From assembly GCF_020176715.1 (NCBI RefSeq), contig NZ_JAIVMF010000007.1, positions 1 through 64,000 on the forward strand: DNA of 64,000 nt, given 5' to 3'. This document shows positions 25,656-34,677 of the stretch, one piece after another (the stretch's first letter is position 1; the number at the start of each line of letters is the position of its first letter). The DNA comes from Stappia stellulata (GTDB lineage Bacteria; Pseudomonadota; Alphaproteobacteria; Rhizobiales; Stappiaceae). The position numbers were made by a program, and so were the translations under genes. A model generated the notes under the pieces. It had not been told where the DNA came from, made no database searches, and worked only from the letters and a program-made list of their open reading frames with translations.

Positions 25656-26470
25656 TGGGCATCTCCTTTGGGAAGTCGGCCATCGAGCGCCAGGCGCTCA
25701 AGACGGGTCAGAAGCGTTGCAAGATGCGGGCGCAGGCGCGCCGCCTTGGTCTCGTCATAGGCAAAGGGCGCGGTTTCCTGCGCCAGGTGGGTCGATTGCG
25801 CCAGTTCCATCTGGATGGCGTGGACGCCGGTCTCCGGCCGCCCGTAGTGGCGTGTCGTCCAGCCGCCCTTGAACCGGCCGTTCAGCACCGAGCTGTAGCC
25901 TTGTGCCGCGCTGCAGACCTCGACGGCCGTCGCCTCGATGGCGAGCGCGCAGGTGGTTCCGGAATTCGTGCCGATGTTGAAGTCCGGCAGCTTGCCTTCG
26001 AACAGGAACGGGATCAGCGAGCGGATGGAATGGCAGTCGTAGAGGATGGCGATGCCGTGGAGCGCCTTCACGCGCGCGATCTGTGCGGCTAGCGCCTCGT
26101 GATAGGGCGTATGAAAGTGCGCGCGCCGGTCGGCGATTTCCGCCGCGTCGGGTTCCTCGCCCTCGCGCCAGATCGGCGTTCCGTCGAAATCCGTCGTCGG
26201 AACCAGTCCGGTGGTGTTCTGCCCCGGATAGAGGCTTGCGTCGTCCGGGCCGCGGTTGGCGTCGATCACATAGCGGTGGAAGGTCGCGCGCACCGTGGTC
26301 GCATCGGCCAGAAGCCCGTCGTAGAGCGTGTGGATGTGCCAGTCGGTATCCGCCAGTTCCTGTCCGCGGACGTTGAGCCGGGCGTGGATCTCGGCCGGAA
26401 CATGGGTGCCGGTGTGCGGCAGCCCGAGAATGACCGGTGAGGTGCCTTCGTGGATTTCAACGGGTGTCAT
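25652..26470 (-). CDS. hutG: N-formylglutamate deformylase
   Basis: A 272-residue zinc-dependent hydrolase (N-formylglutamate to glutamate and formate), the last step of the five-step histidine pathway. Visible parts are the N-terminal [67 protein letters not shown] and the [21 protein letters not shown] segment. It is this enzyme, not formiminoglutamase, which agrees with hutF being present. The start is the ATG at 26468-26470. It overlaps hutU by four bases and follows hutH by 25 bases. Confidence 0.95.
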   Translation of the reverse strand: MTPVEIHEGTSPVILGLPHTGTHVPAEIHARLNVRGQELADTDWHIHTLYDGLLADATTVRATFHRYVIDANRGPDDASLYPGQNTTGLVPTTDFDGTPIWREGEEPDAAEIADRRAHFHTPYHEALAAQIARVKALHGIAILYDCHSIRSLIPFLFEGKLPDFNIGTNSGTTCALAIEATAVEVCSAAQGYSSVLNGRFKGGWTTRHYGRPETGVHAIQMELAQSTHLAQETAPFAYDETKAARLRPHLATLLTRLERLALDGRLPKGDAQ

Positions 26471-26495
26471 ATGGGGTGTTGTCTCCAGATGGATC

Positions 26496-28034
26496 TCAAA
26501 GGTGCGGAAGGACGGCGTCAGGCGTTGCGGCCTCGACCGCGCGGACCAGCCGGTCTTCGGCAACAAGCGTCTCCGCCAGAGCCAGGTCGCCGGCCATATA
26601 GCGGTCGTCTGTCAGGCGCGGCACGACGTTGCGGATTTCCTGGATGGCGCCGGCGAGCGCGGGACTGGTTGCAAGCGGGGCGCGGAACTCCACGCCCTGG
26701 GCCGTCGTCAGGGCCTCGATGCCGATGATCCGGGCGAGATTGTCGGTCATGTCGAGAAGCCGGCGCGCGCCGTGGCAGGCCATCGACACATGGTCTTCCT
26801 GGTTGGCGGAGGTCGGCGTGGAATCGACGCTTGCCGGCATTGCCCGCTGCTTGTTTTCCGACATGAGTGCGGCCGCAGTGACTTCCGCGATCATCAGCCC
26901 GGAGTTCAGCCCCGGCGTCGGCGTCAGGAAGGCCGGCAGGCCGAAGGAAAGCGCCGGGTCGACCAGAAGCGCGATGCGGCGCTGGGCGATCGCCCCGATC
27001 TCGCAAATGGCAATGGCGATCTGGTCGGCGGCGAAGGCGACCGGTTCGGCGTGGAAATTGCCGCCGGAAATCACGTCGCCGTCGGACAGGACCAGTGGAT
27101 TGTCGGTCACCGCATTGGCTTCCCGGCGCAGGGTCTCGCCGGCCTGCCGCAGCAGGTCGAGACAGGCGCCGGCGACCTGCGGCTGGCAGCGGATGCAATA
27201 GGGATCCTGAACGCGCTCGTCGCCGTCGCGGTGGCTTTCGCGGATCTCCGAGCCGTCCATCAGCGCGCGCAGCGCGGTCGCCGCCTCGATCTGACCGGGC
27301 TGGCCGCGCAACTGGTGGATCTCGTCGCGAAACGGTGCGGCCGAGCCCATGGCCGCATCGGTGGAGAGGGCGCCGGTGACGAGGCTCGCCGTTGCCGCGC
27401 GCCAGGCCTTGAAGAGACCGGCAAGCGCCAGCGCGGTCGAGACCTGGGTGCCGTTGATCAGGCCGAGGCCTTCCTTGGGGCCGAGCACGACCGGTGCAAG
27501 GCCCGCCTTCGCCAGCGCGTCTCCGCCCGGCAGGCGTTCGCCACCGACGAAGGCCTCGCCCTCGCCGATCATCACGGCGGCGAGATGCGCAAGCGGCGCC
27601 AGATCGCCGGATGCGCCGACCGACCCCTGTCCGGGAATGACCGGAATGACGTCGTTCTGCAGCATGGTGTCGAGCAGCGACAGCGTTTCCCAGCGTACGC
27701 CCGAGGCGCCCGCGCCGAGCGACAAGAGCTTGGTCGCCATTACCAGACGCACGACATCGGGGGAGAGCTCCGCGCCGACGCCGCAGCAATGCGACAGGAT
27801 CAGATTGCGCTGGAGGGTGGCGACATCGCCCGGCGCGATGCGCACGCTGGCGAGTTTGCCGAAACCGGTGTTGACGCCATAGACCGGCACGTCACCGGCC
27901 GCGACCTCGGCAATCCGGGCAGCACTTTTCTCAACGGCATCGCGAACGCTGGGGTCGAGCTTCGCCGGCGCGCCGCGATAGATCGCCTCGAGTTCGGCGA
28001 GCGTCGCCTTGCCGGGCGTGAGAACATGCGTCAT
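26496..28034 (-). CDS. hutH: Histidine ammonia-lyase
   Basis: A 512-residue enzyme (histidine to urocanate and ammonia), the first step of the pathway. The MIO cofactor triad Ala-Ser-Gly lies in [14 protein letters not shown] near residue 140, formed by self-cyclisation. [11 protein letters not shown] near residue 53, [13 protein letters not shown] and the C-terminal [17 protein letters not shown] are diagnostic. The ATG at 28032-28034 overlaps the hutI stop as ATGA. The frame is open upstream of it, but that stretch is the hutI gene in another frame. Full length and intact. Confidence 0.98.
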   Translation of the reverse strand: MTHVLTPGKATLAELEAIYRGAPAKLDPSVRDAVEKSAARIAEVAAGDVPVYGVNTGFGKLASVRIAPGDVATLQRNLILSHCCGVGAELSPDVVRLVMATKLLSLGAGASGVRWETLSLLDTMLQNDVIPVIPGQGSVGASGDLAPLAHLAAVMIGEGEAFVGGERLPGGDALAKAGLAPVVLGPKEGLGLINGTQVSTALALAGLFKAWRAATASLVTGALSTDAAMGSAAPFRDEIHQLRGQPGQIEAATALRALMDGSEIRESHRDGDERVQDPYCIRCQPQVAGACLDLLRQAGETLRREANAVTDNPLVLSDGDVISGGNFHAEPVAFAADQIAIAICEIGAIAQRRIALLVDPALSFGLPAFLTPTPGLNSGLMIAEVTAAALMSENKQRAMPASVDSTPTSANQEDHVSMACHGARRLLDMTDNLARIIGIEALTTAQGVEFRAPLATSPALAGAIQEIRNVVPRLTDDRYMAGDLALAETLVAEDRLVRAVEAATPDAVLPHL

Positions 28035-29254
28035 GCGGCACCTGTCTGCCCCGTGGGGCGAATGCGGGAATGGAGGGGGTTGAAGCCGATCCGGTAGGTC
28101 AGCTCCGCCGGGGTTTCGACGTCCCAGACCGCGAGGTCTGCGATCTTGCCGGCTTCCAGCGTGCCGAGATCGTCGGCGATGCCAAGCGCGCGTGCCGCCT
28201 CGCGGGTCACGCCGGCAAGCGCTTCTTCCGGGGTGAGGCGAAAGAGCGTCGCGCCCATGTTGAGCGTCAGAAGCAAGGACGTGAGGGGCGAGGAGCCGGG
28301 GTTGCAGTCGGTGGCAAGCGCGATCGGAACGCCGGCTTCGCGCAGGGCGCCGACTGGGGGCATCTGCGTTTCGCGCAAGGTGTAGAACGCGCCCGGCAGC
28401 AGCACGGCGACCGTGCCGGACTTGGCCATGGCGTCGATACTCTCCTGCGAGAGATACTCCAGATGGTCTGCGGAGATCGCGCCGTAGTCGGCGGCGAGCC
28501 TCGCGCCGCCGAGGTCGGAAAGCTGTTCCGCGTGCAGCTTGACCGGCAGGCCGAGCGCCCTGGCGCGGTCGAAGACGCGGGCCATCTGCGCGGGCGAGAA
28601 GGCGATGCCCTCGCAAAAGCCGTCGACCGCGTCGACAAGACCTTCCGCGTGGGCGGCGTCGAGACCGGGAAGCACCACCTCGTCGATATAGGCGTCGGCG
28701 CGGTCCTTGTATTCCGCCGGTACGGCATGGGCGGCGAGATAGGAGGTGACGACGCGCACGTCGCGCTCCGCAGCCAGACGCCGTGCGGCGCGCAGCATCT
28801 TGATCTCGGCCGCGACCGAAAGGCCGTAGCCCGACTTCACTTCAATCGTGGTGACGCCTTCGGCAATCAGCGTGTCGAGGCGGCGCAAGGCGTCGGTGAC
28901 GAGGGCGTCTTCGCTGGCCGCCCGCGTTGCCGTCACCGTGGAGACGATGCCGCCGCCGGCGCGCGCGATCTCCTCGTAGCTTGCGCCTTCGAGACGCAGC
29001 TCGAATTCGCGGGCGCGGTTGCCGCCGTGAACGATGTGGGTGTGGCAGTCGATCAGGCCCGGCGTCACAAGCCGTCCGTCGACGGAGCTCTGCGGCCAAG
29101 CGGAAAATGCGTCAGGGAGGTTTGTCCCCGGACCGGAATAGGCGATCCGCCCGTCCTCCGCGATCGCCAGCGCGCCGTCCTCGATCAGGCCATAGGGCGT
29201 GTCGCCCGCCACCATCGTTGCCAGACGTGCCTGCGTGAGAACTGTCCCGGACAT
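28031..29254 (-). CDS. hutI: Imidazolonepropionase
   Basis: A 407-residue metal-dependent amidohydrolase (4-imidazolone-5-propanoate to N-formimidoylglutamate), the third step. It has [25 protein letters not shown] with the metal-binding H-x-[42 protein letters not shown] and [12 protein letters not shown]. It is the first gene of the left-reading hut arm (hutI-H-G-U then dctP-Q-M). The upstream region shared with hutF holds a HutC-type operator. Confidence 0.98.
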   Translation of the reverse strand: MSGTVLTQARLATMVAGDTPYGLIEDGALAIAEDGRIAYSGPGTNLPDAFSAWPQSSVDGRLVTPGLIDCHTHIVHGGNRAREFELRLEGASYEEIARAGGGIVSTVTATRAASEDALVTDALRRLDTLIAEGVTTIEVKSGYGLSVAAEIKMLRAARRLAAERDVRVVTSYLAAHAVPAEYKDRADAYIDEVVLPGLDAAHAEGLVDAVDGFCEGIAFSPAQMARVFDRARALGLPVKLHAEQLSDLGGARLAADYGAISADHLEYLSQESIDAMAKSGTVAVLLPGAFYTLRETQMPPVGALREAGVPIALATDCNPGSSPLTSLLLTLNMGATLFRLTPEEALAGVTREAARALGIADDLGTLEAGKIADLAVWDVETPAELTYRIGFNPLHSRIRPTGQTGAA

Positions 29255-29304
29255 GCGCCCTCCCTTGTGCGATCCGTTGGAATATGTATTAGATTAATTA
29301 CGAT

Positions 29305-29316
29305 ATGTATGTACAT
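29305..29316. promoter_or_regulatory. HutC-type operator in the hutI-hutF divergent promoter
   Basis: ATGTATGTACAT at 29305-29316 is an inverted repeat ATGTA-TG-TACAT and contains TGTATGTACA, the TGTA-N2-TACA form known for HutC sites in Pseudomonas. It is 32 bases before the hutF ATG and 51 before the hutI start, in an AT-rich gap of 93 bases. A half-like ATGTATT occurs at 29284-29290. The HutC repressor gene is two genes away, so both arms are probably derepressed by urocanate. Confidence 0.8.
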
Positions 29317-29347
29317 AATTGTCAATCGCAAAAATGAGGCGGATCGG

Positions 29348-30721
29348 ATGCGGATTTGGGCGGCGGCGGCTTTGCTGGAAAACGGATGGCAGCGCGATGT
29401 CTGCGTCGAGGTGTCGGCCGATGGCCGGATCGCGGATGTAAAAAGCGGGATTTCCCGACAGGATGCCTCCGCCGATCATGCGCTGCAGATCCTCCTGCCG
29501 GCCGTCGGAAACCTGCATTCGCATGCCTTCCAGCGCGCCATGGCCGGCCTCAGCGAGCGGCGCGGCGCGGGGGCTCACGACACCTTCTGGACCTGGCGGG
29601 ACATCATGTACCGCTTCCTCTCCGGCTTCACGCCGGAGGAGGTCGAGGCGGTCGCCGCCTTCGTGCAGATGGAGATGCTGGAAGCCGGCTATGCCGCCTC
29701 GGCCGAGTTCCACTATGTGCACAATCAGGCGGACGGCACCCCCTACGATGACCCGGCCGAACTGTCGCGGCGGATCGCCAATGCCGCGGAGATTTCCGGC
29801 ATCGGGCTGACGCTGCTTCCCGTCTATTACGCCGTGGGCGGTCTCGACGGACGCGACCTGGCCGGCGGTCAGCGCCGATTCCATTCCGATCTCGACAGTT
29901 TCGCGCGCATTCTCGAGGGTGCGGAGGAGGCTGTCGCGCGGATGCCGGCGGACGCGCGCACCGGCGTTGCGCCGCATTCGCTGCGCGCCGTCCCGCGCGA
30001 TGCGCTTGCCCGGCTCGTGACGCTTCGTCCCGATGCGCCGCTGCACATGCATATCGCCGAGCAGACCGGCGAGATCGAGGAGGTCGAGGCGGCCTACGGT
30101 CGTCGTCCGGTCGACTGGCTTTTCGCCGAGCATTCCGTGGACGAGCGCTGGTGCCTGATCCATTGCACCCATCTGACGGAGGACGAGCGCCGCCAGATCG
30201 CCACCAGCGGCGCGGTGGCCGGCCTGTGCCCGATCACCGAATCGAGCCTCGGCGACGGCATCTTCGACGGCGCGCGTTTTATCGACGATGGCGGAACGCT
30301 CGGCATCGGTTCCGATTCCAACATCCGCATCGCGCTTTCCGAAGAGCTGCGCACGCTGGAATACTCCCAGCGCCTGCGCGACCGTCATCGCGCAATCCTC
30401 GCGACGCCGGAGGCCTCCTGCGGCCGGCGGTTGTTCGACGCCGCCCGCGCCGGCGGGGCCCGTGCGCTTGGTCGCGAGGCCGGGGCCATCAAGGCCGGAA
30501 ACTGGGCGGATATGCTTGCGCTTGACGCTGCGTCGGTGCATCTGGAAGGCCTTGAGGGCGACACGCTTCTCGACGCCTGGATCTTTGCCGGCGACGACCG
30601 TCTCGTCACCGACGTCTGGGCGGCGGGCCGGCATGTTGTGAAGGCGGGCCGTCACGTGCGCCGCGACGAGATCGAGGCCCGCTATCGCCGGGCGATGACT
30701 GTCCTGAGGGAGTGCCTTTGA
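29348..30721 (+). CDS. hutF: Formimidoylglutamate deiminase
   Basis: A 457-residue amidohydrolase (N-formimidoylglutamate to N-formylglutamate and ammonia), the fourth step of the five-step route. Signature parts are LLPAVGNLHSHAFQRAMAGLSERRG, FWTWRDIMYRFL, YVHNQADGTPY, RTGVAPHSLRAVP, LHMHIAEQTGEIEE, CLIHCTHLTEDE and LGIGSDSNIRI, which carry the metal-binding His and Asp residues. The ATG at 29348 has GAGGCGG upstream and lies 32 bases past the operator; the long open frame before it is antisense to hutI. The stop overlaps the TTG start of hutC. Confidence 0.96.
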   Translation: MRIWAAAALLENGWQRDVCVEVSADGRIADVKSGISRQDASADHALQILLPAVGNLHSHAFQRAMAGLSERRGAGAHDTFWTWRDIMYRFLSGFTPEEVEAVAAFVQMEMLEAGYAASAEFHYVHNQADGTPYDDPAELSRRIANAAEISGIGLTLLPVYYAVGGLDGRDLAGGQRRFHSDLDSFARILEGAEEAVARMPADARTGVAPHSLRAVPRDALARLVTLRPDAPLHMHIAEQTGEIEEVEAAYGRRPVDWLFAEHSVDERWCLIHCTHLTEDERRQIATSGAVAGLCPITESSLGDGIFDGARFIDDGGTLGIGSDSNIRIALSEELRTLEYSQRLRDRHRAILATPEASCGRRLFDAARAGGARALGREAGAIKAGNWADMLALDAASVHLEGLEGDTLLDAWIFAGDDRLVTDVWAAGRHVVKAGRHVRRDEIEARYRRAMTVLRECL

Positions 30722-31452
30722 CCGCAACCGCGCCCAGACCGCCCGAGGCCTCCGGTCCCCGCGCGCAAACCTCCTTCCGCACGATCAAGACCGAGATCCT
30801 GCGCCGGATCCGTGACCGGATCTGGCAGCCGGGCGAACTGATCCCGGGCGAGGAGGAGCTTGCGCGCGAGTTCGGCTGTGCGCGGGTCACGGTCAACCGG
30901 GCGCTGCGCGAACTGGCCCAGATCGGCATCGTGGAGCGCAAGCGGCGCGCCGGAACGCGGATTGCCGAGCATCCCTTGCGCGAGGCGCGGCTGGAAATCC
31001 CGGTCGTGCGCGTCGAGGTCGAGGCGCTGGGCGCGCAGTATCGCTTTGCGGTGTTGAGCCGCGAGACGCTGGCCGCGCCCGAGGCGATGCGCGCGCGGCT
31101 CGATCTTTCCGGCGACGTGCGCATGCTGCATCTGCGCTGCCTGCATTTCGCCGACAACCGGCCCTGGCAGTTCGAGGATCGCTGGATCAATCTCGCGGCT
31201 GTTCCCGATATCGAGCCGGAAACCTTCGAGACGATCAGTCCGAACGAGTGGCTGGTGAAGAACGCGCCGTTCTCGGAGATGGAAATCGCGCTCAGCGCCA
31301 CGGCAGCAACGACGGAGGAGGCGGAACTTCTCGGGATCGCCAAGGGCGACCCGCTGTTCGTCTTCGAGCGCACCACCTGGCTGCTCGACCAGCCGCTCAC
31401 CCACGTGCGCATGCTGCACCGGCCCGACTACCGCATGGTCTCGCGGTTCTGA
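30718..31452 (+). CDS. hutC: Histidine utilization repressor (GntR family)
   Basis: A 244-residue GntR/HutC regulator. The winged helix-turn-helix (ILRRIRDRIWQPGELIPGEEELAREFGCARVTVNRALRELA) covers about residues 20-70, and the C-terminal UTRA effector domain contains RCLHFADNRPWQFEDRWINL and WLLDQPLTHVRMLHRPDYR. The family binds urocanate and then leaves its operator. The TTG at 30718 was chosen because GAGGGAG ends 5 bases before it and it overlaps the hutF stop; a GTG at 30712 in the same frame is the alternative. It is cotranscribed with hutF. Confidence 0.93.
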   Translation: MTATAPRPPEASGPRAQTSFRTIKTEILRRIRDRIWQPGELIPGEEELAREFGCARVTVNRALRELAQIGIVERKRRAGTRIAEHPLREARLEIPVVRVEVEALGAQYRFAVLSRETLAAPEAMRARLDLSGDVRMLHLRCLHFADNRPWQFEDRWINLAAVPDIEPETFETISPNEWLVKNAPFSEMEIALSATAATTEEAELLGIAKGDPLFVFERTTWLLDQPLTHVRMLHRPDYRMVSRF

Positions 31453-31533
31453 GGCGCACGGTGACGCCGCGTGCATAGCGCTGCGGCGAAAGCCGCCCGG
31501 CGGCTTGATCCCGGCGCCGGCCGGCGGCATACT

Positions 31534-31550
31534 CGTTTACATCATAAACG
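31534..31550. promoter_or_regulatory. Candidate operator palindrome before the orphan dctP operon
   Basis: CGTTTA-CATCA-TAAACG is a perfect 6-bp inverted repeat with a 5-base centre, 99 bases before the dctP ATG. The operon ends with a MarR-type regulator gene, whose family binds palindromes of this kind, so autoregulation is plausible. Not tested against any known motif. Confidence 0.5.
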
Positions 31551-31603
31551 ATCAGCCCTCGGCTTGACCTTCCGGTCGGTTCGTGCGGCTGTAGCGACGC
31601 GAG

Positions 31604-31620
31604 CCGGGAATCGAACCCGG
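31604..31620 (-). other. tRNA T-arm-like remnant
   Basis: On the minus strand this reads CCGGG-TTCGATT-CCCGG, a perfect 5-bp stem with the TTCGATT loop of a tRNA T-arm and B-box. A possible 3' acceptor strand would be CTCGCGT, but no matching 5' acceptor strand and no anticodon arm are present upstream, and there is no CCA. So it is not a working tRNA. It may be the 3' end of a tRNA left by integration, or a regulator palindrome that happens to look like one. Confidence 0.45.
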
Positions 31621-31648
31621 TCGAAACGCCTTCCGGGAGGATCCGCGC

Positions 31649-32683
31649 ATGAATCGCTTGAAATCCGCAGCCCTTGCCGCCGTCGCCCTGTGCGTCGGCA
31701 TTGCACCCGCGCTTGCCCAGGAGGTGACGCTGCGCGTCCACCACTTCCTGCCGGCGCCCGCGCCCGTGCCGAAGAACTTCATCACGCCTTGGGCGGAAAA
31801 GGTGATGAAGGAGTCCGACGGGCGCATCAAGGTCGAGGTCTATCCCTCGATGCAGCTTGGCGGCGGCCCACCGGCGCTGTTCGATCAGGCGCGCGACGGC
31901 GTGGTCGACATCGTCTGGACGCTTCCCGGCTACACGCCGGGCCGTTTCCCCGGAACCGAGACTTTCGAGCTTCCCTTCATGCCTGCCAAGGCGGAAGCCA
32001 CCAGCCAGGCGTTTTGGGATTTCTACGAGAAGTATCTGACCGAGGAATTCAAGGACGTGCACCCGATCGCGCTGCATGTGCACGGGCCGGGCCTGCTGCA
32101 CGTCAAGGGCGAGGGCGTCTCCAGCCTTGAGGACATGAAGGGCCTGAAGCTGCGCGGTCCCACGCGCCAGACCAATGCGCTGTTGAGCGCGCTGGGCGCG
32201 ACGCCGGTCGGCATGCCGGTTCCGGCCATGCCCGAGGCGCTGTCCAAGGGCGTGATCGACGGCACCGTCGTGCCGTGGGAAGTCACCACCCCGCTCAAGG
32301 TCGCGGAGCTCGTTGGCAGCCACACCGACTTCGAGGGCCCGCGCGGGCTTTACACCGCGACCTTCGTCTTCGCCATGAACAAGGCGAAATACGACAGCCT
32401 TCCGGCGGATCTCAAGGCGGTGATCGACGCCAACAGCGGCCGCGAGATGTCCAAATGGGTCGGTCGTGTGATGGATGAGGGAGACGCGCCGGGAATCGTT
32501 GCGGCGGAAAAGGCCGGCAACGTCATCCGCAAGCTGCCCGAGGACGAGGTCGCGCGCTGGAAGGCAGCAGCCGAGCCGGTCGTCGAAGCCTGGGTCGCCG
32601 AAGTGACGGGCAAGGGCTACGACGGCGCGGCAATGGTCGAAGACGCCAAGTCGATGATCTCCAAATACGCCGACGCCAACTGA
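31649..32683 (+). CDS. TRAP transporter substrate-binding protein (DctP), orphan
   Basis: A 344-residue periplasmic binding protein. A Sec signal peptide of 23 residues ends APALAQ. DctP segments follow: LRVHHFLPAPAPVPKNFITPWAEKV, DGRIKVEVYPSMQLGG, SSLEDMKGLKLRGPTRQTNALLSALGATPVGMPVPAMPEALSKGVIDG with the substrate-clamping Arg in LKLRGP. No dctQ or dctM follows; instead a flavin monooxygenase and a MarR regulator gene come next. It may use permeases encoded elsewhere, or act as a sensor-type binding protein. An aromatic or hydroxylated acid is a fair guess for substrate, from the monooxygenase. Confidence 0.92.
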   Translation: MNRLKSAALAAVALCVGIAPALAQEVTLRVHHFLPAPAPVPKNFITPWAEKVMKESDGRIKVEVYPSMQLGGGPPALFDQARDGVVDIVWTLPGYTPGRFPGTETFELPFMPAKAEATSQAFWDFYEKYLTEEFKDVHPIALHVHGPGLLHVKGEGVSSLEDMKGLKLRGPTRQTNALLSALGATPVGMPVPAMPEALSKGVIDGTVVPWEVTTPLKVAELVGSHTDFEGPRGLYTATFVFAMNKAKYDSLPADLKAVIDANSGREMSKWVGRVMDEGDAPGIVAAEKAGNVIRKLPEDEVARWKAAAEPVVEAWVAEVTGKGYDGAAMVEDAKSMISKYADAN

Positions 32684-32705
32684 GGCGGACGGACCCGCGT
32701 CATGC

Positions 32706-32732
32706 CACACGGGCGGTCCATCCGCCCGTGTG
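32706..32732. other. Perfect 11-bp hairpin between dctP and monooxygenase genes
   Basis: CACACGGGCGG (32706-32716) pairs fully with CCGCCCGTGTG (32722-32732) over a 5-base loop. There is no T-tract. It may be a partial terminator or mRNA-processing/stability hairpin, which would let the binding protein be made in excess over the downstream genes. Confidence 0.6.
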
Positions 32733-32769
32733 CGCCACTGGCGGACCTTGAGACAAGAGTTTCACGACA

Positions 32770-34041
32770 ATGACGGTTTTGATCGCAGGTGCCGGGGTCG
32801 CCGGCCTGACGCTCGCCCTGTCTCTCCATCAGGTCGGCATTCCCGTTCGCGTGTTCGAAAGCGTGCGCGAGATCCGCCCGCTCGGCGTCGGCATCAATCT
32901 CCAGCCGCATGCGGTGCGCGAGCTTGATGAGCTGGGTCTCCTCGACCGGCTCGACGCCATCGGCTTGCGCACCCGCGAGGTCGCTTACTTTTCCACCCAC
33001 GGCCAGTCGGTCTGGTCGGAGCCGCGCGGAAAAACCGCCGGCTATGCCTGGCCGCAATTTTCCATCCATCGCGGCAAGCTGCAGATGATGCTGCTTGATG
33101 CGGTGCGCGAACGGCTCGGCCCGGATGCCGTGCGCTGCGGTGCGGCCGTGGCCGCCTGGCGCGATGCGGGCGAGGGGGTCGAGATCGATCTCGTCGACCG
33201 CACCAGCGGCGCGGGGCTTGGCAGCGTGCCAGGATCCGTGTTCATCGCGGCCGACGGCATTCATTCCTCCGCCCGCGCGACGCTTTATCCCGACGAGGGG
33301 CTGCCTGTATGGGGCGGCATCGTCATGTGGCGCGGCATCACCCGCGGCCCGAGGTTTCTCGGCGGGCGGACCATGGCGATGGCCGGCTGCAAGCCGCGCA
33401 AGTTCGTTTGCTATCCGATCGAGGACATCACGCTCGACGACGGCTCGGAAGGCTCGCTGATCAACTGGATCGCCGACCTGCGGCTGCCGGAGGACTACCT
33501 GTGGCGGCGCGAGGACTGGAACCGTCCGGGCGACAGGGCGGATTTCCTGCCGAAGTTCAAGAGCTGGCGTTTCGACTGGCTCGACGTGCCGGCGGTCATC
33601 CGCGACGCCTCCGAGATCTTCGAGTACCCGATGGTCGACCGCGATCCGCTGCCGCGCTGGACCCATGGCGCGATGACGCTGATGGGCGATGCCGCCCATC
33701 CGATGTATCCGATCGGGTCCAACGGTGCGAGCCAGGCGATCCTGGATGCCCGCGTCCTGACCCGCGAGCTGCTGGTCCATGGTACCGGTGCCGCCGCGCT
33801 CGCCGCCTATGAGGACGAGCGCCGGGAGGCCACGGCGAAGATCGTTCTCGCCAACCGCGCCGACGGACCGGACCGCATTCTCGATATCGTCGAGGAGCGC
33901 GCGCCCGACGGGTTCGCAAGCATCGACGATGTGCTGACCCGTGAGGAGCGGATCGAGGCCGCTGCCGGTTACAAGCAGCTTGCCGGCTTCAGCGTCGAGG
34001 CGCTCAACGCACGGCCCCCGATCGTCCCGGTCGCGGGATGA
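32770..34041 (+). CDS. FAD-dependent monooxygenase (PhzS-like flavin-dependent oxidoreductase)
   Basis: A 423-residue class A flavin monooxygenase. The FAD ADP-binding motif GAGVAGLTLALSL is at the N-terminus, the DG motif occurs as IAADGIHSSAR near residue 165, and the second flavin motif as MGDAAHPMYPIGSNGASQAI near residue 300. GVGINLQPHAVRELDELGL is characteristic of the group containing PhzS and salicylate-hydroxylase-like enzymes. It would hydroxylate an aromatic substrate with NAD(P)H and O2; the substrate is not identifiable. The stop overlaps the ATG of the MarR gene as ATGA, so both are in one operon with dctP. Confidence 0.88.
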   Translation: MTVLIAGAGVAGLTLALSLHQVGIPVRVFESVREIRPLGVGINLQPHAVRELDELGLLDRLDAIGLRTREVAYFSTHGQSVWSEPRGKTAGYAWPQFSIHRGKLQMMLLDAVRERLGPDAVRCGAAVAAWRDAGEGVEIDLVDRTSGAGLGSVPGSVFIAADGIHSSARATLYPDEGLPVWGGIVMWRGITRGPRFLGGRTMAMAGCKPRKFVCYPIEDITLDDGSEGSLINWIADLRLPEDYLWRREDWNRPGDRADFLPKFKSWRFDWLDVPAVIRDASEIFEYPMVDRDPLPRWTHGAMTLMGDAAHPMYPIGSNGASQAILDARVLTRELLVHGTGAAALAAYEDERREATAKIVLANRADGPDRILDIVEERAPDGFASIDDVLTREERIEAAAGYKQLAGFSVEALNARPPIVPVAG

Positions 34042-34520
34042 ACCGGCCCGGGCTCGAGACCGGCACGGCGCCGGACGACGGCGGCGCCGCGTCGCTCGAT
34101 CGCGGCTGTCTCGACGAACTCGTCGGCCATCTGCTGCGCCATGCCTTCCTGCGCGGACATCAGGTCTTCGCCGGCGTTTTCGACGGCGACGGGATCACGC
34201 CGCTGCAATTCATGGTGCTTGAACTGGTCGACAAGAACCCCGGCGTCACCCATCGCGAAGTTGCCGGGGCCATGTCCTGCGCCCCGTCGGTGCTGACCAC
34301 GGCGCTCAAGCCGCTGGTCGCGTCGGGCGCGCTGTCGCGCGAGGCCGTTGCCGGCGACGGACGGCGCGCGGCCTATCGGCTGTCGGACGCGGGGCGGTCC
34401 TGGTTCCACGGCTTGCGGCCGAAGATCTCCCGTGCGGAACGCGAACTGCTCGCGGGCCTGGAAGATGCGGATCGTGCAAGCTTGCGGGTCATGCTCCGCC
34501 GTATCGCCGGCCGTAGCTGA
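34038..34520 (+). CDS. MarR family transcriptional regulator
   Basis: A 160-residue winged-helix regulator. Recognisable MarR parts are GITPLQFMVLELVDKNPGVTHREVAGAMSCAPSVLTTALKPLVASGALSREAVAGDGRRAAYRLSDAG in outline: helix-turn-helix followed by the D-x-R-R wing. It overlaps the monooxygenase stop by four bases and closes the operon. It most likely represses this operon, binding the palindrome at 31534-31550, with an aromatic acid as inducer; that is inference. Confidence 0.88.
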   Translation: MNRPGLETGTAPDDGGAASLDRGCLDELVGHLLRHAFLRGHQVFAGVFDGDGITPLQFMVLELVDKNPGVTHREVAGAMSCAPSVLTTALKPLVASGALSREAVAGDGRRAAYRLSDAGRSWFHGLRPKISRAERELLAGLEDADRASLRVMLRRIAGRS

Positions 34521-34677
34521 AGCCGGCCCCGGTTAACGCTTGATTCAGCACAGGCCGGACGGATGTGCTGCGTTAACCTGTCGCACAGGTCGCTCTTCTA
34601 CTGTCGGCGCAAGAATCCAAAACCAGACGCATGTTCGCTGCTTCATCGGCGAACATGACAGTTCGGATCACCTGTGC

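Noticed and set aside
28070-29347. Possible 426-residue N-terminal extension of HutF
   Set aside because: The stretch is antisense to hutI, has no domain, and HutF starts normally at 29348 with a good ribosome site and an operator in front of it.
31560-31690. Complete tRNA gene on the minus strand
   Set aside because: Only a T-arm is seen; there is no anticodon arm, D-arm or acceptor match, and the stretch overlaps the dctP start.
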